A stretch of DNA of 27,042 nt. It comes from a virus. Below the pieces are notes generated by a model that ran no database searches, was not told where the DNA came from, and worked only from the letters and a program-made list of their open reading frames with translations. The position numbers were made by a program, and so were the translations under genes. Below, in pieces: positions 14,890 to 22,676 of this stretch; within the stretch, counting starts at the first letter, position 1, and each line of letters starts with the position of its first letter. The DNA is taken from positions 1-27,042 of IMG/VR virus record IMGVR_UViG_3300017987_000309. One strand, written 5' to 3'.

Positions 14890-17126
14890 GATCTAACCCT
14901 TTCGGTCTTTAATACCATAGCTTGTATCTCCAACAATGAATCCGCTATTTCCGGAACGATAATCTGATCGTCGGTCAAATACATATAAATCTGAACAAAG
15001 TTGCCCTCAGCTTGAAAATAGACTGGATGCCATAGGTAATCTTGTATCTGCTCTAGATTAATAGTCGCATAAGGAGAAGTCTCTAATATACTTGTTCCTA
15101 AAAGAGCTCCTGTTCCAATTGCTGAATTACTTTCATCTATCATGTTTAAATCAGTAGATGAGGTTCTATAATTAACTGTAACCTCTCCATCATCTGTCCT
15201 AGATACCAAAAAGTTAATCTCAGAAAGATATAGATTATCACCAGTACCAAGGTACGGATTCCACATTTTAGACTTTATACTGTAGTTGGATACCCTTGCC
15301 GCAACACCACCACCTGTATACGCACCAGTAAACACAGATGATACAAACGTCACTGTATTAGCATCAACCCTTGTTACCTTATAAATACCATCACCAGAAA
15401 GAACTACACCCTGAACATTAGATAATTTTATGTAATCACCAGTAGATAATGTGTGATCTTCCATTACCGCAGTAACTAAATTTGTAGCAGCCGTATACGT
15501 TAAATTTGTTATCTGCATAACACCAGCATTAGAACCAACAGCCGGATTCAATGAAAATACATAACCCTGATGATTTCCAGCTATTATTTGCCTAAAGTTA
15601 GCCTGATTAAGACCAGATATCCATGTATAATTAGCGTTAACCCATGAATCATGAGTCGTAGCCCATGTTCTGTCAGATTGCTGCTCAAAGTACCCAAAAG
15701 TAGTTATGCAATCATCATTATATGCCCAAGTATTATTAGAATAACTATAAACCAACACCCTACTTGGATACGTATTATCATCTGAACCCTTTCCAGGAGG
15801 AAATGTCCAATAAACCATCTCAGTAAAGTAGTCTCTAACGCCGTGTATTCTTTTAATACCGTCAAATGTATTGATAATTTTATAGACTTCGTCCGGAATA
15901 GACTCATCTATTCTCTTTATGTTGATACCATCACAAGCCGTTATCCCTTGAGAACCTATACTCAAAGCCACCTTATCAAATGGAACAGCTGAAAATGTAG
16001 ACTCAGAACCCAACTCACTATTAATTCTTTGCCACTGAAAAGGTTGAATATGGTTATTAGTATAAGCAAGTTCCCATGTACTTCTTTCAAAGTACACCAT
16101 TAACCGGTCTTTAATGTATACAGCAGATACTATCTCTTCTTCAGTTGGTGCTTCTATAAAACCACCACCGGTTGCTCCAACCTCGTCTGGTTCATAAAAA
16201 GCAGATGCAGATAACGGGGAACCATTGTGAGAAAATCTACACCTATTTGGATAAGCAGTGTTTGCAGCTGCTGCTGCATCCTGCTCAATAGTGTTTAATA
16301 ATATCAATCTGTCCTTAAAAGGAAGAATTATCTTTGCTGTCAGTACATTATCACCAGCTACTGTAAAATTAGGATTAAACGCAGACCACGTAGTTCCATC
16401 ATACGTCCAGATATTATCATCACCAGCGGCAGGAACACCAATTGCTGCCTGAAAGTTAGATATAAACATGTTTGTATCATCAGAAGTGGTTCCATCAGCA
16501 TTAGTTATCCAAAAGAAATCAGAATTATCTCCATTGAAATATGTTGCAGGTGGACCATCTAAGGCCCATATTCCACCAGAAAATTTATATATAAACTGAG
16601 TATCCATTGCATATGCTACATGATCGTTTATAGTGCCACTTTCATACATCCCTAAACCCATGACAGGCTCAGCAGGATAAAAATATACTTGCGTTGTTGC
16701 AGCTGCGCCTGTAATAACATACGCACCAGTCGTTGTATTATAAGTCAATGTTCCAGCACCAGTAGACAACGTAGCTGCAGGAGTTCCAGTTTGATAAATA
16801 GTAAATATCTCATCATCTACGGAAAACGCTTGACCTATCTTGAATATTGCACCCGGAACAGTTCCATTAGCCGCCCCGGTACCATCGGTAACACCAACAC
16901 CAGCCCCACCAGTAAGAGCTATTCTTAACCTTGAATATAACGGCTCCTCTAAAGCAGTAGCTGCACCTGAACCAGTGTAGTTAGATCCAAACCTTTTTCT
17001 AACCCTTCCTCTAAACACATAGGCATTTCTTAACTCTTCAAAAGCATCTTCAGGAATTAAAAACGGCGCTGCTCCAGTTTGAAGACCAGACTTAAAAGGA
17101 GCAATTAAAAAGCGGTCTTGTGCCAT
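14880..17126 (-). CDS. Tail hub/stabilisation protein (P22 gp10-like position)
   Basis: 748 residues. The N-terminal motif (GLQTGAAPFLIPEDAFEELRNAY, read in pieces at 14-36) followed by FRGRVRKRFG is characteristic of the large tail-tube or hub proteins of P22/T7-like phages. The middle has repeated W- and Y-containing strands (KFSGGIWALD, TYDGTTW, STWELAYTNN, SYSNNTWAYND), compatible with a beta-propeller. Residues 537-612 (AATNLVTAV..DHTLSTGDYIKLSNVQGV...GIYKV) form a module like the one in gene 19212-20186, of the ubiquitin-activating E1 FCCH-like type found in phage structural proteins. Longer than P22 gp10 (472 residues), partly because of this module. RBS AGGGG. Confidence 0.75.
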   Translation of the reverse strand: MAQDRFLIAPFKSGLQTGAAPFLIPEDAFEELRNAYVFRGRVRKRFGSNYTGSGAATALEEPLYSRLRIALTGGAGVGVTDGTGAANGTVPGAIFKIGQAFSVDDEIFTIYQTGTPAATLSTGAGTLTYNTTTGAYVITGAAATTQVYFYPAEPVMGLGMYESGTINDHVAYAMDTQFIYKFSGGIWALDGPPATYFNGDNSDFFWITNADGTTSDDTNMFISNFQAAIGVPAAGDDNIWTYDGTTWSAFNPNFTVAGDNVLTAKIILPFKDRLILLNTIEQDAAAAANTAYPNRCRFSHNGSPLSASAFYEPDEVGATGGGFIEAPTEEEIVSAVYIKDRLMVYFERSTWELAYTNNHIQPFQWQRINSELGSESTFSAVPFDKVALSIGSQGITACDGINIKRIDESIPDEVYKIINTFDGIKRIHGVRDYFTEMVYWTFPPGKGSDDNTYPSRVLVYSYSNNTWAYNDDCITTFGYFEQQSDRTWATTHDSWVNANYTWISGLNQANFRQIIAGNHQGYVFSLNPAVGSNAGVMQITNLTYTAATNLVTAVMEDHTLSTGDYIKLSNVQGVVLSGDGIYKVTRVDANTVTFVSSVFTGAYTGGGVAARVSNYSIKSKMWNPYLGTGDNLYLSEINFLVSRTDDGEVTVNYRTSSTDLNMIDESNSAIGTGALLGTSILETSPYATINLEQIQDYLWHPVYFQAEGNFVQIYMYLTDDQIIVPEIADSLLEIQAMVLKTERVRSWQ

Positions 17127-17127
17127 G

Positions 17128-17712
17128 TTAAACCCCTATAGCTAAGTAATAAAAATATGCTACCGGTCCCGTATATCCAGAATTCCTCTTAGCTGCAAAG
17201 CTTGCCAACGCTACAGAGTACGGATTAACTACAAAATCTTGCGCATTACTTCCGGCTCCATGAGCGTCATAACAACAAAGCTGAACAGAGTATACAGCAG
17301 TACTAAAAGCACTTGCAAACGCTATTCCCGTCCTTGTTGATGAGCCACTTGCTATTGTTGAAGTCCCCCAGCACATCTTTAAACCAGAAGGTAAAGTCTC
17401 ATATCCAGATGCAGCATGGCCAGCGTTAGACGGTGTAATATTAAACACTGTTCCATTACTCTCTTGCCTTAAATAAAGATTAGGAGCTGTGCCAGAATCT
17501 TTAGTATATAAAGCCATCTCACTTGCAGCTGTTACCTTATCAGCTGCTTGCTCAGGAAGAGATACGTGTGTATGCTTACCCTCATTTGGATCAGCAAAGT
17601 CGACATGGTTGACCGTTAAAACCGTTTGTATTTCTGTGAAATTATTTTGTATATCTGATTGAGATGTAGATATTCTATCATTTGCACCAGGCTTATTACC
17701 TTGATATGCCAT
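17128..17712 (-). CDS. Tail fibre tip-like protein (gp53-like C-terminal domain)
   Basis: 194 residues. The N-terminal part (GANDRISTSQSDIQNNFTEI and VNHVDFADPNEGKHTHVSLP) is a recurrent phage module that binds a fibre-like tail component. Residues 108-194 (GLKMCWGTSTIASGSSTRTG, AFASAFSTAVYSVQL, ending YFYYLAIGV) match the pattern of the gp53-like C-terminal fibre tip domain: GL..(Q/C)WG, strand repeats and a terminal YxxIG. RBS AGGAG. It lies between the adaptor and the hub, an unusual site for a fibre tip; it may form a short appendage or plug. The reading of the domain is by pattern only. Confidence 0.7.
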   Translation of the reverse strand: MAYQGNKPGANDRISTSQSDIQNNFTEIQTVLTVNHVDFADPNEGKHTHVSLPEQAADKVTAASEMALYTKDSGTAPNLYLRQESNGTVFNITPSNAGHAASGYETLPSGLKMCWGTSTIASGSSTRTGIAFASAFSTAVYSVQLCCYDAHGAGSNAQDFVVNPYSVALASFAAKRNSGYTGPVAYFYYLAIGV

Positions 17713-17721
17713 TACTATCTC

Positions 17722-18702
17722 CTAAATATTGTCATTAAAACCAGTGTCTGCAGATATAGGCATAGCAGAAGCGTATATCGTAGCAGCCCTCTTTTGGGAA
17801 TTCTCTTTAATCCTTTTTCGATTAATTAAAAGCTCTTGATTCTTAAATTCAGGCATTATCTTTTGAATGCTATCTATATCCATCCTATCTTCAAACACCT
17901 TCTTTGCAGCACCATAAGCTATATATTGCCACCATTGAGACAACTCTGGCATATCATCAGCGTTAAGAAACTCGGTAGGCCTCCTATAACAAGTCACATC
18001 TACCCTATATGGCCTATCTGGTATAGGTCTTAAAGTGAATTCATCCTTAAAGTAAAGAATATTTGTCGGAAGAGTTGGAACATAAGGCATTGTGTTTGCA
18101 TAAACATCTTCACCACTTTTTACTGCTAATGTGAAAGTAATGTCATAATCTCCTGTCACATAATCTATAGTTCCACCAGCAACAACATCACCTTCAAAAT
18201 TACCTTCGCCATCGTCGTGACCCTCTAATCCGCTATCGTTATTATCAATTGCACTTATTAAAACATTCTCCCTCAAGACAGGAAAATCTGATAGCGTTCC
18301 ACTAAAATTTGTGGTTACTCCGTCTCCAGTGCCTATAAGCTCTCTAAACTGAACCCTTGGATAGGCGTTATAAAACTGTTCTAGTGAAAAAGATAGATAT
18401 GCCTGACAACCAGATATATATGCAGGACCTTTAACACCAACATACTCATTCTTAAAGTTATACAACGGATTATTTGGATCAGCTGTATTTGTAGAATATG
18501 TGTCAATGTATGGATCCGTATAAAATGTTAACACTTCGGTTAATGACGGGGCTATTAGATGGGCAGGAAAATCATAAAGAACGAAGTTATTAACATAGTT
18601 ATCTATGTCATCATCAGATAACTGCGCAGAAGATGGAGTTCTCGTCAATCTTCTTATCTTTATTCTTATCTGTTCCAGCGTAGATAACGTATTGTCAGGC
18701 AT
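17722..18702 (-). CDS. Head-tail adaptor/connector protein (P22 gp4-like position)
   Basis: 326 residues. The N-terminus is helical (TLEQIRIKIRRLTRTPSSAQLSDDDIDNYVNNFVLYDFP in two helices, read as LEQIRIKIRRL and SDDDIDNYVN), as in connector proteins that pack under the portal. Residues about 115-205 are a beta-rich insertion (GTGDGVTTNFSGTL ... GTIDYVTGDYDITF). The C-terminal third is helical and charged (MPELSQWWQYIAYGAAKKVF, then KRIKENSQKRAAT). Position between capsid-accessory genes and the tail hub fits the adaptor. RBS AAGGA. Confidence in the role is moderate because sequence identity among such adaptors is low. Confidence 0.65.
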   Translation of the reverse strand: MPDNTLSTLEQIRIKIRRLTRTPSSAQLSDDDIDNYVNNFVLYDFPAHLIAPSLTEVLTFYTDPYIDTYSTNTADPNNPLYNFKNEYVGVKGPAYISGCQAYLSFSLEQFYNAYPRVQFRELIGTGDGVTTNFSGTLSDFPVLRENVLISAIDNNDSGLEGHDDGEGNFEGDVVAGGTIDYVTGDYDITFTLAVKSGEDVYANTMPYVPTLPTNILYFKDEFTLRPIPDRPYRVDVTCYRRPTEFLNADDMPELSQWWQYIAYGAAKKVFEDRMDIDSIQKIMPEFKNQELLINRKRIKENSQKRAATIYASAMPISADTGFNDNI

Positions 18703-18724
18703 AATTAATCCTTAAAAATAAAAT

Positions 18725-19117
18725 TTAGACCTTTTCAACTGTATATAAATTTGAATCATTTGGGCCTAAATCGTCAAGAAACTCTAGACTTTCAAAATTA
18801 TAACGTCTCTTGTAGCGACCTATCCTTATAATTGGTTTACCAGTTTCATCAGTTTGGTATTCATGGACCGGATATCTTCCAGCAGTATTTAAATGCTTTG
18901 CCACAGATCTCGGTATAGTGTAAATTTCACCATCTTTAAGTGAGTAATTTTTTATCTTCTCACCCTTGTATTTCCTAAAAGCAAAACGTAACGTTCCTCC
19001 AGGAACTTCCAAAAAGTTAAACCTCCCTCTTACAGGCTTACCGTCTCGCTCTCTTTGCTGAGCTAAAGTCGGTTTAGATTTAACAGTAATATTCTTTTCA
19101 GTAATCTTTGTTGCCAT
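18725..19117 (-). CDS. Small basic virion-region protein, unknown
   Basis: 130 residues, strongly basic. Residues 29-75 (RGRFNFLEVPGGTLRFAFRK and GEIYTIPRSVAKHLN) are beta-rich with an RSVAKHLN helix; residues 80-112 hold EYQTDETGKPIIRIGRYKRR. It looks like a conserved head-neck region gene of podovirus-like genomes, but I cannot name it. AGGAGG stands 6 nt before the ATG. Because a strong terminator precedes it, it should be transcribed from its own promoter (see 19131-19161). A role in head completion or DNA contact inside the connector would suit its charge, but this is inference. Confidence 0.65.
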   Translation of the reverse strand: MATKITEKNITVKSKPTLAQQRERDGKPVRGRFNFLEVPGGTLRFAFRKYKGEKIKNYSLKDGEIYTIPRSVAKHLNTAGRYPVHEYQTDETGKPIIRIGRYKRRYNFESLEFLDDLGPNDSNLYTVEKV

Positions 19118-19130
19118 ATGGCCTCCTATA

Positions 19131-19161
19131 TATATAGTTTATGGCTGCCTCATAATGCCAA
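19131..19161 (-). promoter_or_regulatory. Possible promoter for the adaptor/tail gene group
   Basis: On the minus strand TTGGCA (19161-19156) is followed after 18-19 bp by CTATAT/TATATA (19137-19131). It lies between a terminator and the AGGAGG of the gene at 19117, where a promoter is needed. Spacing is longer than ideal. Confidence 0.35.
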
Positions 19162-19179
19162 CCTAATGACATTAAATAT

Positions 19180-19204
19180 AAAAAAGGGGTCACTGTGACC
19201 CCTT
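19180..19204 (-). terminator. Strong intrinsic terminator after gene 19212-20186
   Basis: On the minus strand AAGGGGTCA, a 3-nt loop and TGACCCCTT form a 9-bp stem followed by UUUUUUAUAUUU. It begins 7 nt after the TAA stop. It closes the transcript of the capsid and its follower gene. Confidence 0.9.
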
Positions 19205-19211
19205 AACTTAA

Positions 19212-20186
19212 CTATTCGTTATTGTTAACTTCGTAAGTACCTGCTTCCCAGTAAACAACGTCATTGTTGTTTCCACCAGGATATGTTGTACCACCAGTAA
19301 GAACAACACCGATATATCCTTGATTATAGAATGCACCAGGTGCAGTCATATAACTTGCATATGAAGGGTTGTCACCTAAAGGAACAACGTTAGGTATTAA
19401 AGTTGGAACTAAGTCGTATGTAGGGAATGCGAATGCTGTGAAACCAGTGGTATCAACATCTACTGTAAATGTAGAATCTGTTACCGCTGTAATATTTCCT
19501 GTTAAACCGTCAAGCTGTATCATTCCTGCATTTGAAGGAATATGGAACTTAACTCTTTGACCAACTGCATAACCATGGTCAACTAATGTAGTTACAACTG
19601 CGCTAGCTGCTTGTGTAATATTAGCAATGTTTCTGTTACCAGGTGTAAACATTTTGTAAATTTCAATGTTTGGAGCAACGGTTCTGTAATACCCAGCTGC
19701 GCCAGCTACTCTTCCAGGTGCTGTAGCTAATGTATTAGCTAACCTAAAAGATGTATTTGCTACCACTGTATCAACAGAAAAGTCTAATCCGTTAACATTG
19801 TCATGATTTGTAGAATTAATTCTTACAATTCCGCCGTTAGAAAGCCCAGCTGTAGAACCTGTAGAATAAACTGGTTGAGTTACGTTTGTACCAGCTGTAA
19901 CTGCTGTATTAGCACCAAGAGCAAAACTTGATGTATCAATAACCTGAATTGAACTTGCACTTGCATCTACTGCTACGGTGTGATCTCCTGCAGGGTGATA
20001 CTTCATTACAGATGTAGTACCCATTCCACGTTGCCAAACATACTCAAAACCATAGCCATTATTTGTAGCTGCAGCCTGGGTATAGTTTACTACTTTAATC
20101 CAATCAATATTTGAACGGATCTTTAATGTTTTATCATTTCCATCAGCTGTAAAGGATCCGCCTTGTGTTGTTATGTTATAAGCCAT
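19212..20186 (-). CDS. Abundant structural protein with E1-FCCH-like modules, possible decoration protein
   Basis: 324 residues, rich in Ala, Thr, Gly, Asn and Val. It follows the major capsid gene by 13 nt (RBS AAGGAG) and shares its terminator, suggesting similar high expression. Residues 187-252 (ITQAASAVVTTLVDHGYAVG, QRVKF, DGLTGNITAVTDSTFTVDVD) match the phage version of the ubiquitin-activating E1 FCCH-like fold (HGY..GQ.V.....G....DG....V......F.V..D). Residues about 118-166 look like a second, more divergent copy (GGIVRINSTNHDNVNGLDFSV...). A role as head decoration or a second capsid component is inferred from position; a tail protein is the alternative. Confidence 0.7.
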   Translation of the reverse strand: MAYNITTQGGSFTADGNDKTLKIRSNIDWIKVVNYTQAAATNNGYGFEYVWQRGMGTTSVMKYHPAGDHTVAVDASASSIQVIDTSSFALGANTAVTAGTNVTQPVYSTGSTAGLSNGGIVRINSTNHDNVNGLDFSVDTVVANTSFRLANTLATAPGRVAGAAGYYRTVAPNIEIYKMFTPGNRNIANITQAASAVVTTLVDHGYAVGQRVKFHIPSNAGMIQLDGLTGNITAVTDSTFTVDVDTTGFTAFAFPTYDLVPTLIPNVVPLGDNPSYASYMTAPGAFYNQGYIGVVLTGGTTYPGGNNNDVVYWEAGTYEVNNNE

Positions 20187-20199
20187 AATTATCTCCTTA

Positions 20200-21150
20200 T
20201 TAAGCTAATGTAGATTTAAGGTTAGCAATCCAAGCATCGTTTGTTATTGCGATACCCATTGACATCTTCCAACCAGCTGTTGAATTCAACTCTAGTGGCC
20301 CACCAGCTATTTTATAATCATGATAGATAAATTTAGCATTAGCGTTTTCAAGACCAACTGTAGTGTAAGCTTCCATACCACAAATAAATGTGTTATAGAC
20401 GTCTTCACCAAGACCAGAAGCATTAGCAGAGACAGAGCCCTTAGAAGACAACAAGAATCTTACCCTGTTAACCTTACCGACTTCAGCATTATCAATTAAT
20501 TTTTGACTTGAATACTGTTCTGTTGAAACCCAACCATTCATATTCTCTAATGTTGGAAGCAAGTCTGTGTGACCCAAACCTACATATGCATTAGGAACCG
20601 GAGATGTTCCAAATTTATTAGCAGCATCAATTGAATCTGCAACTGTTTTTGCATCATTTGACATTAAAGACTTAACAACGTCTTGAACATCGGTTAAAGC
20701 CATTTCTGTAGGAGCATCACCATTAACACCGCCAACAGAATTTATAACAAATGCAGTAGCCGATAAATAATCACGAATTAACTCATCTTCAGTAAATCTC
20801 ATGCTTCGACCTAAAAGACGAGCTCTTTCATTTAATACTGGAGATTGTGACGTTAAATCCACCTGATCATTAACCTCTACCCATTGACCATAAAAGCTAA
20901 GCTCTGCGTCAATATAAACAGAAGACATTGATGAATTAGGAGGTGTTACCCCTGTGTTACCTAATGGAACTTTTGCTACTGATAAATCATCATAACGTTC
21001 CATTCTTATCTTATCACCACTACGAGCAGCAAGATTCTTTTTCATAGCCAACTTAGTATGAATCAAATTTGGCTGTGCCATCGCTAATAATAAGCGATCA
21101 TAATAAATCTGTACTGGAGGAGGTAAAATACTTGTAGTTACTCTTGCCAT
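20200..21150 (-). CDS. Major capsid protein, N4-gp56-like
   Basis: 316 residues from the ATG at 21150 (MARVTTSILPPPVQIYYDRL), chosen because AAGGA sits 7 nt upstream; the frame continues 16 codons further to 21198 but without an RBS. The N-terminal pattern (PPPVQIYYDRLLLAMAQPNL followed by H.K.A.....AARSGDKIRMERY and YGQWVEVNDQVD) is that of the N4-gp56 family of major capsid proteins, which adopt the HK97 fold. The gene follows scaffold and is insulated from it by a terminator, a promoter and a structured leader of about 150 nt, so it can be expressed at a level different from its upstream neighbours. The family call is by pattern. Confidence 0.85.
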   Translation of the reverse strand: MARVTTSILPPPVQIYYDRLLLAMAQPNLIHTKLAMKKNLAARSGDKIRMERYDDLSVAKVPLGNTGVTPPNSSMSSVYIDAELSFYGQWVEVNDQVDLTSQSPVLNERARLLGRSMRFTEDELIRDYLSATAFVINSVGGVNGDAPTEMALTDVQDVVKSLMSNDAKTVADSIDAANKFGTSPVPNAYVGLGHTDLLPTLENMNGWVSTEQYSSQKLIDNAEVGKVNRVRFLLSSKGSVSANASGLGEDVYNTFICGMEAYTTVGLENANAKFIYHDYKIAGGPLELNSTAGWKMSMGIAITNDAWIANLKSTLA

Positions 21151-21187
21151 AGATATTCCTTGAGTAAAAAAACATAAATAAATACAT

Positions 21188-21302
21188 TTAAATCTCAAGT
21201 CGGACGATACTTGAACGCGCGAAAAGCGCTACAGTCCTAGGTTTGCGAGACCCATTTTCAGCAACGACTAGGCTTGCGAAACCACCTTCAACAACTTTAG
21301 TC
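21188..21302 (-). ncRNA. Structured leader RNA of the capsid gene (undescribed)
   Basis: The 5' leader expected from the promoter at 21338-21310 contains four stem-loops in about 110 nt. (1) GACUA/UAGUC (21302-21298 with 21270-21266) encloses GGUUU-CGC-AAGCC. (2) UGGGU-CUCGCAA-ACCUA. (3) GCGC-UUUUC-GCGC (21229-21217). (4) UCAAGU, 8-nt loop, ACUUGA (21214-21195). Stems 1 and 2 belong to tandem imperfect repeats and both expose a UCGCAA loop. The segment is visibly more GC-rich than its surroundings. A 38-codon open frame covers the same stretch (21304-21188) but has no RBS and atypical arginine codons, so RNA function is favoured. No known RNA family was recognised. Confidence 0.5.
21236..21295. 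repeat. Two tandem imperfect 30-bp repeats
   Basis: Copy A (21236-21265) and copy B (21267-21295) align with about 24 matches over 29 positions and one indel; both contain CTAGG(T/C)TTGCGA(G/A)ACC and CA(G/A)CAAC. The offset between copies is not a multiple of three, so they do not encode repeated amino acids in the overlapping open frame. Confidence 0.75.
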
Positions 21303-21308
21303 ATTAAA

Positions 21309-21338
21309 ACTATAACAAACATAAAACTATAATTGCAA
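21309..21338 (-). promoter_or_regulatory. Promoter of the capsid transcript
   Basis: On the minus strand TTGCAA (21338-21333), 17 bp, TTATAG (21315-21310), or with 18 bp TATAGT (21314-21309). It lies directly behind the terminator at 21346-21365 and upstream of the structured leader. The same -35 hexamer is present in the terminase promoter. Confidence 0.5.
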
Positions 21339-21341
21339 TAT

Positions 21342-21365
21342 AAAACCCCAGCCTTAAAGCTGGGG
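21342..21365 (-). terminator. Intrinsic terminator between scaffold and capsid genes
   Basis: On the minus strand CCCCAGC, a 6-nt loop and GCTGGGG form a 7-bp stem followed by UUUUAUAUUG. It lies 40 nt past the scaffold stop and ends the terminase-portal-scaffold transcript. Confidence 0.85.
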
Positions 21366-21404
21366 CAGGATAAACACTAAAGAAAGGAGACTGTTTAATG
21401 TTTT

Positions 21405-22088
21405 TTAAATATTTTTAGAATACTCCATCGATTGCTTCAATATAGCATTTCTAACCTCTTTGTTTTCCAGATCAGAATAATCAGAAGCATGGGACAACGG
21501 AGAACTACTCTTTATCGCAGAAGACGGTATAGGCTTAGACATATTCTGCTGAACATGAGCCTTTTGAGTAATTTGATCATCATTTAAATGTAATCCAAAT
21601 TTTTTAATAATATTATAAGCAGAAACACCAGTAGAATAAATATCTTTACCCTGATCCAACGTTTGTGCAACTTCTGGAAATCTTTCCTGCAAGACTGCGA
21701 TAGACTCTTCATTCACAACACTGTTAAAATCTTGATACTTTGTCTGTAATTTTAAACGCTGATTATTACCCTCGTTTTGAGCAATGTATTGCTTAATCTG
21801 CTTCAACTCTTTAGTTGTGTCATCCTCATAGTCAAAATCTTCTTCAGGCTTGTTTTTAGCATCCTCAATCTGCTTTAACTTCAACTCAAGAGCTTCTTTC
21901 TCCTGCTTAAGCTTTCTCCTTGATTCCCTTAAAGCACGAAGATTCTCCTCATTCTCATTCGACTTTATAGGCTCAGCCTTAACAGTTTCTTCAACCTGCT
22001 CTTGTACCTGAACATCTTCTTGCTGAGGCACATCCTCTTGAACAACTTCTTCTAAATTATTTTGATTTTCTAATATCTCTTCTGACAT
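21405..22088 (-). CDS. Capsid scaffolding protein
   Basis: 227 residues, highly charged and without Cys. Residues 1-45 are acidic and Gln/Glu/Val rich, 46-80 form a heptad-containing helix (ENLRALRESRRKLKQEKEAL), 85-200 are mixed helix, and the C-terminal 30 residues contain charged helix (DLENKEVRNAILKQSMEYSK) that could bind capsid protein. Such composition, and the place directly before the capsid gene, is standard for phage scaffolds, which are lost or proteolysed on maturation. RBS AAAGGGG overlaps the previous stop region, with one base between the preceding stop and this start. A terminator lies 40 nt downstream. Confidence 0.8.
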   Translation of the reverse strand: MSEEILENQNNLEEVVQEDVPQQEDVQVQEQVEETVKAEPIKSNENEENLRALRESRRKLKQEKEALELKLKQIEDAKNKPEEDFDYEDDTTKELKQIKQYIAQNEGNNQRLKLQTKYQDFNSVVNEESIAVLQERFPEVAQTLDQGKDIYSTGVSAYNIIKKFGLHLNDDQITQKAHVQQNMSKPIPSSAIKSSSPLSHASDYSDLENKEVRNAILKQSMEYSKNI

Positions 22089-22089
22089 A

Positions 22090-22584
22090 TTACCCCTTTA
22101 TTTCCTTGTTTAACTTCTTCATGCGAATATACATACTACCATCTGAAAAATCAATTACATATGGCAACAAAGGATCGTTTATATGATTTAAATCATGACG
22201 ATTAGCATAAAGATCGTTACATATTTTTTTTGATGGCACTACCCATATAAACTCTAACTCGTCTAACTTGTGATTGTATTTATATACTGTTTGATCGTAA
22301 CTAGGAGTAGGACACGTAAGCCTAGGATAAAAATAATTCCTTAAAACAGTAGAGATTAACTTTTCCGGTTTAGTGCGTATCTCAATAAAGAAATCACCGT
22401 CAAACGCCTTAACGCCTCTTTTTGCAGACTCTTCCAAGTTAGCCATATAGTCTTTATGTAACGTATCACCTAACTCTTTAACATCTACAGTATCAAAGTT
22501 GGGCTTGGCAGCAATATCTATATACTGCTGCCCTATATTAGTTAACTTCTTTGTCTTTTGGTTTTTTATCTTCTTTTCTTTCAT
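22090..22584 (-). CDS. Conserved-type hypothetical protein between portal and scaffold
   Basis: 164 residues. The N-terminus is Lys-rich (MKEKKIKNQKTKKL); the C-terminal half (LDELEFIWVVPSKKICNDLY, NRHDLNHINDPLLPYVIDF and DGSMYIRMKKLNKE) has the look of a family I associate with genes next to portals in podovirus-like genomes, with a WVVPS motif and a terminal helix. Its function is unknown to me. The first 47 nt overlap, in another frame, the 40-residue gene starting at 22660. It is followed after one base by the scaffold gene. A head assembly role is suggested by position. Confidence 0.7.
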   Translation of the reverse strand: MKEKKIKNQKTKKLTNIGQQYIDIAAKPNFDTVDVKELGDTLHKDYMANLEESAKRGVKAFDGDFFIEIRTKPEKLISTVLRNYFYPRLTCPTPSYDQTVYKYNHKLDELEFIWVVPSKKICNDLYANRHDLNHINDPLLPYVIDFSDGSMYIRMKKLNKEIKG

Positions 22585-22660
22585 TTGGCCCCAAAAAGAA
22601 ATTGATTAGTATCTTTAATATCTTTCTTATAACTCTTTTTATCTTTTTAGTATTACTCAT
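22538..22660 (-). CDS. 40-residue basic amphipathic peptide
   Basis: A short frame starting 16 nt after the portal stop, with GAAGGG about 5-6 nt before the ATG. The product starts MSNTKKIKRVIRKILKILIN and then has FFLGPNERKEDKKPKDKEV; the first 23 residues would make a cationic amphipathic or membrane helix, followed by a charged tail. It overlaps the next gene by 47 nt out of frame. It is too small for family recognition. The RBS, tight spacing behind portal and coherent helix favour a real gene. It could be an assembly accessory or a membrane-active peptide. Confidence 0.55.
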   Translation of the reverse strand: MSNTKKIKRVIRKILKILINFFLGPNERKEDKKPKDKEVN

Positions 22661-22676
22661 GTTATCCCTTCAAGGA

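Noticed and set aside
21195-21270. Possible tRNA or tmRNA fragment in the capsid leader because of TTCAAGT and GCGAAACC-like strings
   Set aside because: No seven-base acceptor stem, no proper T-arm pairing around TTCAAGT and no CCA-type end could be fitted.
21236-21295. CRISPR-like direct repeats
   Set aside because: Only two imperfect copies separated by one base; no spacers and no cas genes.
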